The position numbers and the translations under genes were made by a program. Of a stretch of DNA of 64,000 bases, positions 31,090 to 42,000 are shown piece after piece. Source of the stretch: Gibbula magus (taxonomy: Eukaryota > Mollusca > Gastropoda > Trochida > Trochidae); assembly GCA_936450465.1 (NCBI GenBank), contig OW388298.1, positions 13,346,895-13,410,894 on the forward strand. Reading direction: 5' to 3'. How positions within the stretch are numbered: the stretch's first letter is position 1; the number at the start of each line of letters is the position of its first letter. Below the pieces are notes generated by a model that was not told the origin of the DNA, did no database searches, and saw only the letters and a list, made by a program, of their open reading frames with translations.

Positions 31090-31735
31090 AAGTACAATAC
31101 TGCTCGGATAACACTACGTTTCCGCAAATTCGATCATGTCTCTGGAGCCGTGGAGTCACTACACTGGTTCCCTGTAAAAACAAGAATCGACTACAAGATC
31201 ATCAGCCTTGCCTTCAAGTGCTATCACGGAGGGGCACCTGTCTATCTGTCAGCCAGTTAGTTCAATCTTATATCCACGAGACCAAACGATATGTATAATA
31301 TGCATGTTTTAAATGCATCAATCTTGACTCTTACATTTCTTCTTCTCTGTTCTGTATCTGTTGTCTTTACCAAAATGAATGTTATTATATAGTAGTATAG
31401 TATAGTATATACCAAGGAGAGGCTGTTCTTAGTTGACAACTTGTATCCAATCCGATTCTTTGTGAATGAAATATGTTTAAACCAATCTGTCAGACACATC
31501 GAGTGTACATCACCCTACTCGTGTTCTACGCTCTGACACAAAGTCCCTCTTCACAATTCCTAAAGTGAAAACTTTCATATTTGGAAAAAGAACATTCTCT
31601 TTCGCTGCAGCATCAAAATGAAACTCTCTCTCAGAAACTCTAAAAGTCTGTCAATCAAGAACAACATTTTCAAAGAGACTTAAGAACCCATATTTTCCAG
31701 AAGTGTTACCACTGACTGCGCACAGGGCCACGAAC
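31090..31735 (+). pseudogene. LINE (non-LTR retrotransposon) reverse transcriptase C-terminal fragment, interrupted
   Basis: 31090-31260 encodes NTARITLRFRKFDHVS, SLHWFPVKTRIDYKI and LAFKCYHGGAPVYLSAS, the well-known C-terminal LHWLPV..RI.YK...L.FKC..G.AP.YL pattern of CR1/L2-like LINE proteins. From about 31500 a second piece reads TRVLRSDTKSLFTIPKVK, FGKRTFSFAAAS and FSKRLKNPYFPEV, the usual downstream part. The roughly 240 bp between them (31261-31499) is foreign or decayed. The 3' tail ends near GATGGCTGCGCCACATAAGT. It is dead and 5'-truncated. Confidence 0.8.
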
Positions 31736-31879
31736 TAATGTGATGGCTGCGCCACATAAGTGCAGTTATAAGTATTACATTCTGAACACTATCAAACGTG
31801 CAGTTGTTTCCCATATTGACCTCTACGGGTACCACTTGCTCGACGTCCATGAATGACAGAACCAGACCGCCTCCTGTAT

Positions 31880-33195
31880 GCAATGGAGTATGTTGAACGC
31901 GTTGGAGTATGTTGTATGCACTGGAGTATGTTAAATGCACTGGAGTATGTTGAATGCGCTGGAGTATGTTGAATGCACTGGATTATTTTAAATGCGCTGG
32001 AGTATGTTGGATGCACTGGAGTATGTTGAATGCGCTGTAATATGTTGAATACACTGTAGTATGTTGAATGCGCTGTAGTATGTTGAATGCGCTGTAGTAT
32101 GTTGAATACACTCTAGTATGTTGAATGCGCTGTAGTATGGTGAATTCAGTGCAGTATGTTGAATGCACTGAAGTATGTTGAATGCACTGGAGTTTGTTGA
32201 ATGCGCTGGAGTATGTTGAATGTACTGTAGTATGTTGTATGCGCTGGAGTATGTTAAATGCACTGGAGTATGTTGTATGCACTGGAGTATGTTGAATGCA
32301 CTGGAGTATGTTGAATGCACTGGAGTATGTTGTATGCACTGGAGTATGTTGAACGCACTGTATTATGTTGTATGTGCTGGAGTATGTTAAATGCACTGTA
32401 GTATGTTGTATGCACTGGAGTATGTTGAATGCACTGGAGTATGTTGTATGCGCTGGAGTATGTTAAATGCACTGGAGTATGTTGTATGCACTGGAGTATG
32501 TTAAATGCACTGGAGTATGTTGAATGCGCTGGAGTATGTTGAATGCACTGGATTATGTTAAATGCGCTGGAGTATGTTGGATGCACTGGAGTATGTTGAA
32601 TGCGCTGTAATATGTTTAATGCGTTGTAATATGTTGAATTCAGTGCAGTATGTTGTATGCGCTGGAGTATGTTAAATGTACTGGAGTATGTTGAACGCGC
32701 TGGAGTATGTTGTATGCGCTGGAGTATGTTGTATGCTCTGGAGTATGTTGAACGCGTTGGAGTATGTTGTATGCGCTGGAGTATGTTGTATGCGCTGGAG
32801 TATGTTGAACGCGCTGGAGTATGTTGAATGCACTGGAGTATGTTGAACGCGCTGGAGTATGTTGTATGCACTGGATTATGTTAAATGCGCTGTAATATGT
32901 TAAATGCGCTGGAGTATGTTGAATGCGATGTAGTATGTTGAATGTACTGTAGTATGTTGAATGCACTGGAGTATGTTGAATGCACTGGAGTATGTTGAAT
33001 GCACTGTAGTATGTTGAATGCACTGGATTATGTTGAATGCGCTGGAGTATGTTGAAGGCGATGTAGTATGTTGTATGTACTGTAGAATGTTGAATGCGCT
33101 GGAGTATGTTGAATGCGATGTAGTATGTTGTATGCAGTGTAGTATGTTGTATGCACTGTAGTATGTTGAATGCGCTGTATTATGTTGAATGCACG
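31880..33195. repeat. 19-bp minisatellite, about 69 copies
   Basis: The unit GTATGTTGAATGCACTGGA and close variants (GCGCTGGA, TTGTATGC, TTAAATGC, ACTGTA) fill 1.3 kb. Because 19 is not a multiple of three, frames repeat every 57 bp, giving HSTYSSAFNILQCIQ-type artefact proteins on the minus strand. Confidence 0.95.
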
Positions 33196-33485
33196 GGCCT
33201 GTTTCTCATTTTCGTAATCCTATGACATCAATCCACACTGCAGTATATCAAATTCATTCATGCCATCTCCGACGATGTCTCTTTTGAGCTACCATGCGAA
33301 CAAAGGCAGTAACACCCGAAACAATTAATACACCGCTTCTCTATGTCGTACTCCATCAATATATTATGCCCTCGCGTATGTCACATACACATACACGTTC
33401 GGACACACGGGCTGATGGACGGATTATCACTCAAACCTATCGCCTTCCAGTTCTTGGCAGTGTAAAAATAAAGTGAACACATAGG
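33196..33485. other. Intergenic, no feature recognised
   Basis: No supported exon or repeat. Confidence 0.4.
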
Positions 33486-33690
33486 CTAGAGTTATTTGAG
33501 GCTAGCCCGAAATGACTCTACAAGGATTGATTTGGTAAAGCCTAAAAAGCCTGAGGTTGAGGTAGAGTCATTTGAGTCTGGATTGAGTCATCTGAGCTTG
33601 AGGAAAATTCGAGCCCCAAATGACTCTAGAGTTATCTGAGGCCAGGCTCAAATGACTCTAGAGTTATCTGAGGCCAGGTTCAAATAACTA
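33486..33690. repeat. Repeats of TAGAGTTATCTGAGGC with inverted partners
   Basis: AAATGACTCTAGAGTTATCT then GAGGCCAGG occurs twice in tandem (about 33634-33680). Related direct and inverted forms (GAGTTATTTGAGGCTAG, GAGTCATTTGAG) lie upstream. Probably a decayed hairpin repeat. Confidence 0.55.
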
Positions 33691-33844
33691 ATTGTTGTGG
33701 GTTTATATATGCCAAACGTTATAAATGGTGTTACTTCATCGAGGAATACTGACTGTTACCGAAAATTACCATTTTGATAATAGCCTCATTGTAGTTACGA
33801 TATAAAGGTAAAAGTCGTGATTTCTGATCGATATTTATGAGGAT

Positions 33845-34030
33845 ACTTACTTATATCGCGCTGAACTCCACAACTAACACAAAGGGCCATGCTCAAAGCG
33901 CTACACGCATTATTACCCTGGTGTAAGGACCAACATCGTTCCTTTTTCATTCTCATCTCCCTTTGGAGTATGCAACCTGGGCTGCCAATTAAGGGCCTCG
34001 AAGGTCATCTGTCACATTGCCTGGGATTAA
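33845..34030. repeat. Interspersed repeat related to 6563-6850
   Basis: TTATATCGCGCTGAACTCCA, CAAAGCGCTACACG, ACCCTGGTG and TTAAGGGCCTCGAAGGTCAT follow the motif order of the repeat at 6563-6850. Confidence 0.45.
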
Positions 34031-34385
34031 CGCCGCATCAATTTGGAATCTTATTCATAACATACTAAAAGACAAATTTACAGTGTAGGTTCACTTGGTT
34101 GATAGTGTATAATAGGTCATATAACTACTATACACATAAGTGGGTCGTGTTGTTTCGCCGTCCATTCTTATAAAAACAAGCAGACAGAGTCGGCCATATC
34201 CCCCGCCTTTGGGAAAATTTATAGAAGAATAGTTGTTGAATAACAGTGACTATGAACCTTTTTTCAACTAAACACAACACACACAAGTTCAGCTCCTTAG
34301 ACAAAGTGGTTCTGGAGAAGAAGACAAAATGCGAAAAGTTTACAGACGGCTGGACACCGTGCAATACCATAAGCCCATCGGGCCT

Positions 34386-34815
34386 TGCAGGCACATCAAC
34401 ACATGATGATTGTTCCACACACCAAGTTTCGTTGAGATATGTCTTATAGTTTTCGAGTTTTGTTTCGGAAACGAAATCCTAAGTTACATTTCCATGGAAA
34501 CGGTCAAAAAATATAACTCGAAGAAGTTGAAAACCCCAAAAGGCACATCTACACATGATGATTGTTCCACACACCAAGTTTCGTTGAGATATGTCTTATA
34601 GTTTTCGAGTTCTGTTCCGGAAACGAAATTCTAAGTTACATTTCCATGGAAACGGTCAAAAAAAATAACTCGAAGAAGTTGAAAACCCCAAAAGGCACAT
34701 CTACACATGATGATTGTTCCACACACCAAGTTTCGTTGAGATATGTCTTATAGTTCTCGAGTTCTGCTCCGGAAACAAAATCGGGACGGACGGACGGACG
34801 GACGGACGGAGCGAG
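34386..34815. repeat. 152-bp tandem repeat (three units) ending in (GGAC)n
   Basis: Units share GATGATTGTTCCACACACCA, GTTGAGATATGTCTTATAG and CATGGAAACGGTCAAAAAA. The motif GATGATT recurs at 34404 and 34556, a 152-bp period. The array ends in (GGAC)n at about 34783-34810. The same layout, tandem units closed by GGAC repeats, is seen at 36000-37095 and 49440-49975. Confidence 0.85.
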
Positions 34816-35285
34816 CCCATTTCAATATCATAACTATTATGTCATGATGTAACAAGAATCGTCCTTGAACGAGGATGGTCAATTCATGTATTTACTGTCC
34901 AAATTTTAATGAAAATATTGTTAAAAAGAGCAAAAGCTTTGGATTTTGCCCAGAACCTATTAAAGTTAAGTTAGAAAGCTGAAAGCTGGTTGATTTGAAG
35001 GTGATAGCTAATATATAATTTATTTCTAAAATTAACATCAAACTTCATTCAAGTCATGTATGTTGAAGATTACCGAACAAACATGGCTTTTTACTTCATG
35101 ATAATGGTTAGTGCTTTCGATTTGTCTTGGAAAACTGACACAGAAGTTTCCTTGCATAAATCACATACTGAGGCAAGTGTGAATCACATAAACTATTTCT
35201 GGTCAGCACTGATCAATTTCTTGTGATTAGTTATCCCCGATCTGACGTTAATGGATAAAACAAATCATTACACGACCCGATAAGT

Positions 35286-35664
35286 CGTATCCATAGAAAA
35301 CGGCTATCCGTGTTCGGATAAAGTGACGTATAACGCGACAGTTGTGTGGAACTCTTCAGTGTGAGAGGTAGAATTATAGGTCTCATGTGCATTTTCAAGC
35401 AAGTTGGTTGAACATGTCATCATTGTACCATATCTAAAACTCTATTCTGAGTGTTCAGGTATCGCTACATCATTCAGATCACTTGAACTACCTTTGAGTG
35501 GCCATTTTAATGTGAACACATTAAAATGACTAATCGGTGGGAAATGGACTCGCAAAGCTTAACCGAATCATGTACATTCGTTTCAGAACTCGTATTATTG
35601 ATATAGGAGTATTAATTAGCCATTGGTAACACTTAGCCTATTTATATTTTTGTGAGACCATGTT
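35286..35664. repeat. Dispersed repeat, family C copy 1
   Basis: From GTATCCATAGAAAACGGCTA to TTAGCCATTGGTAACACTTA. The same order of motifs (GGAACTCTTCAGT, TTAACCGAA, GTACAT, CGTTT, TAGCCATTGGTAACACTTA) recurs at 57648-57960. Confidence 0.75.
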
Positions 35665-35999
35665 ATTTCAGTAAGAAAAACGTGCTACAGCGCCTTTAAT
35701 GTGATTTTATTTGTCACTTTATAAACGATAAATAAATGTATTTTTTAATGTTTAGAAATATCTAATTGCTGTTATGTTCTTATATCATGTAATGCACAAA
35801 ACAAAATGGTTGATAAAACGCCTCAGAATGTAGATGTAGATGTCAATAAATAAATTGAATGATATCCGTTCTATACATGACTATCCTAATAGAACAAATA
35901 CGCTTAAATCACCAGTGGCAGTATATATTTAAGACTCAAACCACGAATGACGAAGGTGTTATTGCTATGCTATGATAGATTGAGATAGCCAAATCCAAC

Positions 36000-37095
36000 A
36001 AGAAGACATAGTCATCAACATCCCCCGCCAGACACAAGAAATGAGAACAAGGGCAATAATTCAAGAAGAAATAATTATGCGCTTCTCATTTTCTTTCCAT
36101 TAAGGTAACGATATCCTCAAGCCACACAACTGATTTGATGTTAAACAATGTCTGAGAAAAGCTATGTCCTTGATACTTGAAACAGAGTTGAAAAAGCGGA
36201 ACAAGGGGAATAACTCCGGAAAAAAATAATCACATGTTTTTTTTTTTAAAACTCCATCAAGGTATCGATGGCCTTAAAGTACACACCAAATTTGGTTATC
36301 CTATCTTAAATAGTTTCTGAGAAAAGCTGTCCCCTTTGGTGATACCTTGAACAGAGTCCAAATGTACAGAACAAGGGCAATAACTCCGCAAAGATTAATT
36401 GTGTGCTTCTCATTTTCGAACTCCATCAAGTTACTTATGCCCTCAAGTCATCCACCAAATTTGGTAATCCTATCTTAAATAGTCTCTGAGAAAAGCTGTC
36501 CCCTTTAGAGATAGCTTGAACAGAGTCCAAACATACGGAACAAGGGCAATAACTCCGGAAAAAATAATCACACAGTTCTTATTTTCGAACTCCATTGAGG
36601 TATTTATGTCCACAAGCCACACACCAAATTTTTGAAACTCTATCTTAAACAGTTTCTGAGAAAAGCTGTCCCCTTTAGAGATAGCATGAACCGAGTCCAA
36701 ACATACGGAACAAGAGCAATAACTCCGGAAAAAATAATCACACGGTTATTATTTTCGAACTCCATCAAGGTATTTATGTCCATAAGCCACACACCAAATT
36801 TGGAAACTCTATCCTAAACAGTTTCTGAGAAAAGCTGTCCCCTTTGGAGATACCATGAACAGAGTCCAAAAAAAACGAACAAGGGCAATAACTCCGAAAA
36901 AAATAATCACATCGTTCTTATTTTCGAACTCCATCGAGGTATTTATGTCCACAAGCCACACACCAAATTTGGTTGTCCTATCTTAAATAGTTTCTGAGAA
37001 AAAGTGTCCCCTTTATAGCGGACGGACGGACGGACGGGCGCACGGACGGACGCACGGACGGACGGACGGCGCCCAAACCTATATCCCCCTTCCAC
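36000..37095. repeat. About 170-bp tandem repeat (six units) ending in (GGAC)n
   Basis: Units contain ACAAGGGCAATAACTCCGGA, TATTTTCGAACTCCAT, CCACACACCAAATTTGG and TCTGAGAAAAGCTGTCCCCT. The array closes with GGACGGAC and GCACGGACGGAC repeats (about 37018-37070), then CTTCGTGGCGGGGGATAA. The class is unknown; tandem cores of about 160 bp are a feature of mollusc Helitron-like "pearl" elements, a possible relation. Confidence 0.85.
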
Positions 37096-37779
37096 TTCGT
37101 GGCGGGGGATAATAAAAGGTGGTTGGACAGTTATGTAAATTGCAACAATGAAATGGATTCGGAGAGAGGTCTTTTATTTCATCCTGGTAAGATGTCAAGT
37201 ATTCAAAGCTTATTTTTTTTACAAAAGAGCATTTGCATTTTTACAAACAGAGAACATAATATATCTATATTTATTATAAGCTGAACGGTGATAACGAGTC
37301 ATAGAATTTCGCCATATCAGATTTTATATCCATGGCTGATGTTCATCTATTAAACATACAAATAAGATAACCATATATGGATCTAGCTATATTTTGTATG
37401 AATGTATCAAGGTGTTCAAATAAAAGATAAACAAGCACAAACAGGAGCGTGGTTCACTAATACACACCATCCCTTCATGTGTAATATATTTGTACATTCA
37501 TTTGTATCATAAAAAAATAACTTTGAAATGATTCATATAGCTCCATCAGATTAATAATTTGTATAATGTATTATGTAATTATCAATATTACCATTATTAT
37601 TATAGTAGAAGAATGTGCAAAAACTTAAAAATAAGTAGCTGAATAGGTTTTCTGCAATTGGTCGGACAATAATTTAGATCTGATAATATGACTATAGTTG
37701 GTCGGGGGCATAAAAAGTGAACCTGTGAACATGTCAAGTATTAAAGGTTACGTCACTCTCTTTCGCCCTCTCGTAAAAT
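37096..37779. other. Intergenic, no feature recognised
   Basis: AT-rich, no supported exon. Confidence 0.4.
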
Positions 37780-38010
37780 GCGATAAAGCAATAAAGCAAT
37801 ATCTCAATACGACAAAGCGATATGGTCACACGACAAAGCGATATGGTCACACGACAAAGCGATAAGGCAGTACGACAAAGCGATAAGGCAGTACGACAAA
37901 CCGATATTGACGCATGACAAAGCGATATTGCAACTGGACAAAAATATATTGCCGCATGAAAAAGCGATAAACGCCATTCCTCTTTGTCACGCAGCTATAT
38001 TGCTTTATCG
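37780..38010. repeat. About 25-bp tandem repeat around ACGACAAAGCGATA
   Basis: Eight or so units combining ACGACAAAGCGATA with variable ends (TGGTCAC, AGGCAGT, TTGACGC). An inverted echo TTTATCGCTCTTTCGCTTTC follows at about 38004. Confidence 0.85.
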
Positions 38011-38989
38011 CTCTTTCGCTTTCGAAGAGAATATCATGATCACAAAGTGAAAATTTGCACCTTATTTGAAAGGTCTTATCACAAGAAATGCACATGACAA
38101 ACATGAAGGCCTAGTACTAATTACTTACTTTGAAAAAATGCTTTCTGCGCCAAGGGCAAGGTCACAAGGTCAAGGATTAAGACCTCGTCTGCAATGTCTT
38201 ATCACAACGGTAAGTATAAAAGGCCTATCACTGGCTAGTATTATATTACCATGGTTAAACATTTCGCAAAAAATAAATTGCGTCATGGTCAAGTATCAAA
38301 TGCTTAACACTGACAAATCAAATGTTATGTTCAAGGTTAAAAGTTTCGAAAAATCCTTCCTCTGCCAAGGTCATGGTCGTACGGTAAGACATAATCTGAC
38401 AGGTCACATCGAAATGAATACGCAGGTCTAGTATCAATGACATATCAAACGCCAACGTTATGTTATGGCCAAGTTATGTTATGGCCAAGTTTATTATGGC
38501 CAAGTTTTCAGGACTAACGGACTGAAAGACGGACAAGTCAAAACAATATAACCAAGGAATCGTTGATTTGTGGACATAACCATCAGTTCTAAATGAGCAG
38601 ATTGATGGTACTTTAGGTGTAATCAAACTGTGTCACGGGCGAGTTATGAAAACGGATATTAGCCTTGCGAATGGAAACACAATAGATGTAAAATGAGATA
38701 AAGCGTTATTTACATAGGGAACAACACCAGCGCCCTAAAAGATTACTTACGTTTTCACTAAGCAAAGAATAAAATCGCCAGATCACAAAGCATATGTAAG
38801 CTGAAGTTTAGCGAATGAAAAGCAAACTATTACAAATATTCTATGTCACGAAATGTTATTTCACTGATAAGGACAATAGGGCCAGGAAAGTGAAGCATGT
38901 GCTCAATAGTTTACATCTTATACGAACAGTTAAAACACAGTCGAGAATGATGCTGAAAGAATCCCCAGCCATCTATTTCCCATGTTACT
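38011..38989. other. 3' flank of the IgSF gene
   Basis: Includes repetitive CAAGGTCA/GGCCAAGTT motifs (38140-38505; TATGTTATGGCCAAGTT occurs in tandem near 38458-38490). No clear polyadenylation signal. Confidence 0.4.
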
Positions 38990-39052
38990 TCAGTATCCTG
39001 GTGTTGAATCTCCTTCAGAGGCCGTGCATAGTTGATCTAAATGATCTGAACC
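38990..39052 (-). CDS. IgSF receptor candidate last exon (tail end)
   Basis: The acceptor is ACTTTCTGCAG|GGT and the stop TGA is at 38990-38992. In phase 0 it reads GSDHLDQLCTASEGDSTPGY, acidic and Ser/Thr-rich as expected for a cytosolic tail. The acceptor is strong; the phase depends on exon 9. If exon 8 joined it directly, the frame would stop after five codons. Confidence 0.45.
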   Translation of the reverse strand, partial: GSDHLDQLCTASEGDSTPGY

Positions 39053-42000
39053 CTGCAGAAAGTAGAAATAAACATTTATTATATGACGAGCAGTGAAATA
39101 CTGGGATTTATCAATGAAATAAACTGTCTATCAAGCTACAGTGAAAAAAAATATATTTTCACTGCGAACGATGACTGATATAATTTGACGTCATAAAACA
39201 ATGGGGCGAATTGGTTTACGACGTTACAGTGTTACTATGGTGACAGGTTGTTCCTAGCGGCCGCTCGGCGTGAAAACGACCCTTTCCTAACGTAATTACA
39301 TCGATAATATCATATAATAAATAGAATATCCGACAATTCTTGACAAATACCATGTTTATCTCATCTCTCGATGAGATAAACATGGTATTAGTCAAGAAAA
39401 GACAGATATCCTCTATATATTATAGATCGACGTCATGCTTTGTTTACGACATGAGTATCTGCATATTTGTAGTTGCCGAGTAAGAGCGAAGTGCGAGTGT
39501 CCTGAACATAGTATGACATAACACGTCCTATTATAATAAAATTCATGAAATTTACGTAAATACGCAAATATCCACCCTCAATCATATGTTACCCACCGTT
39601 ACCGCATTTAGAACGCAACGTCAATTTGCAAAGATGAAGCGGGACTCATTACATTGTTTATGGCATTGTATCACCCATCTTCCCACGCAAGGCATAAGCG
39701 TGAGTTATGCCTTGCGTGGGAAGATGATTGGCATTCGGCATAACTTGTTCAAACTTCCGAAATTTATTTTGATTGAGCGGACTCCAATGAAGGGATCCGA
39801 AATGCCAACATTGAACATAAATGATAGTCAAAACGTCAATGCAGGAAGAAACTCACACTTTGAAGCTGACCCGGTTCATGATACAATCCGATCGGGATAA
39901 TAAAAATAAAAAAACTAAGTTAAGAGACCGTTTTTCTGTGACATAGGCCTTGCGACACTTCGCAACATACCATTCAGTCGAATGAGTTATAACATGTAAA
40001 CAACCCCTTCGGTAAGTCAATACAAATATAAACGTTCCAGTCGAAACAATGATTCACTTCGCTGTATCTTGGTAGCAAATACGTTTTGATGAACAAGAGC
40101 TTTCAGTGTACCGTAACTGTAATTGAAGAAACTTTTCGAGGCTAAACCGAGAAAATACAACTCTCCATCTGGTTAATGGAAGTGTTTCACTTAGCAGTCT
40201 TTTGATTGGTAGACTCAACCTCCCAGCGTAGACAGCTGATTGAATGAAATACCAGCCAAGGGAGGTAATAAAGTTATACGGTCGAGCCATGCATGGGTCC
40301 AGAGTATACTGATTAGACTTTACGGGGTTTACCAATCGAGAGTCGGGAAGACTCGGACACGCTAAGTGGTTACAGTGATAGCATTGCGCTGACAATTTAA
40401 GTGCTGACACATGCACCATGTCCCATGTGCGTTGAAGCGCAACGAGGCGAGATCTAATTGGCAGAGTCCAGAAGAAATGATGATATTACGAGCTCGAGTT
40501 TCTTGTCCCTGCATATAGAGTCCCTGGTCTGGCTTAAATGTAAACACAGTTTGAAAATTCAAGTTAGAGCAAGACACCTTAACATGTACCTGTATGCAGA
40601 AATGAAGCGTACGCATGTGATTGTAGAGTGTCTTTGTAAAGGTTTGATCGCGATCATATCAGTAATGAATCTCTTGCCGCTATAGTTACGAATTCGCCAT
40701 GACTAAGAATTTTCTTTTGAAAACTGATTCGTTGTGTTTGTAATATTTTTTTCTTTTGTTTTGAAATTTCATTTGTCAATATAGTACAAGTATAGATAAA
40801 TACAAAGCATTAGATATCAATACACTTTGCACTTTGAGTATTTCAGCAATTGAAGAAGATTTGCAACATACCCGCTTCTCCGTTGCCCTGAAACAGGAAA
40901 CACTTATTTGATTATTTATATAAATTGCATTATATGTTTATTTCTTTACATGTAGTTTAAAAAAATTTAACTTCTAATGGTTTATATGTTGATTATTCCG
41001 ATTGAAGAAGACACATTTAACTGCAGGGTGACCAACAGGTAAATTATATTGCCAATGCAAGTAAAGGATGTGATGAGGTTTATTATGATGAGGATTTGGA
41101 AACAAGAGAATAAATGAAAGTGTCCGTTTACACAATGTCGTTTTATAAACAGTTTAGGAGTATATATTAAAGGGGCAGTAGCAGGTTTTTTCGCGCAAAT
41201 AAGTCGATGACATGTATTGGAAAAATAATGTAACCAATAGTAAAACACTCTTCTCCCTTCAGAAACTCAAGTTAAAAGATTGCGTGTACGTGATTCGCTA
41301 AAGCCATGGGAATCGTTTTTGTAATTCGAAATAATAAAAGGTTTTCACATTAAAATAATCGCCATGCAATATTTGGTTTATATGCAAAACCGTTACTACA
41401 ACTACAGATAATTGGTTTGTGTTGATTTGTTTCCCCTCTAAAATAACTATAAATGACAAGAACTATCATTATAAATGGGGAATTTGAAAAAAATAAAAAT
41501 TGCAAAAAATGTGCTACAACCCCTTGAAACTAGGTCATTGACTTACCGATTGCTTACTTTTTCATCAGATGTGAGTATGAAATATGTTTACCCAGAACAT
41601 GCAGGAAATCTGTCACAGATTTCGTTCATTCCCATGTTTACGCCATTGCACAATGACATTTCCAAGTCCATTTACATAAAAATGTGACTATTGCAATAAC
41701 TCTAAAGAGAATGTCTGAGTTACCTGACTTTTTTCTACATCTGTAGATCTCACCGGAAATGAGGAGAACAAGAGCGAAAACCATTATGGCGAGAGAGATG
41801 TCAATTTCAATAGCTCCAGTCAGTGTTGAAATTGTTGATGATGCTGAAATATCAGATGGTATATTTATTGACGGATAGACATAAAAGTATAAAAAAAGTC
41901 AAACGCTTAATGTAAATATGATGATTTTAACGATATTAACAGTTTCACTTTGATATATGCTGACAATCAATCATCCTCGATATTCTCCCAAGTATACATT

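Larger units (their letters stand above)
39053..40489 (-). other. IgSF gene, intron region before the last exon
   Basis: Holds two hairpins annotated separately. No further exon was recognised. Confidence 0.4.

Noticed and set aside
31680..33023. Minus-strand frames with HSTYSSAFNILQ repeats
   Set aside because: They come from the 19-bp minisatellite read every 57 bp; neighbouring frames give the same peptide in different phases.
39586..39900. A 104-codon plus-strand frame with a hydrophilic end
   Set aside because: It runs straight through the perfect 50-bp palindrome, so it is probably a chance frame; only its last 45 codons look protein-like.
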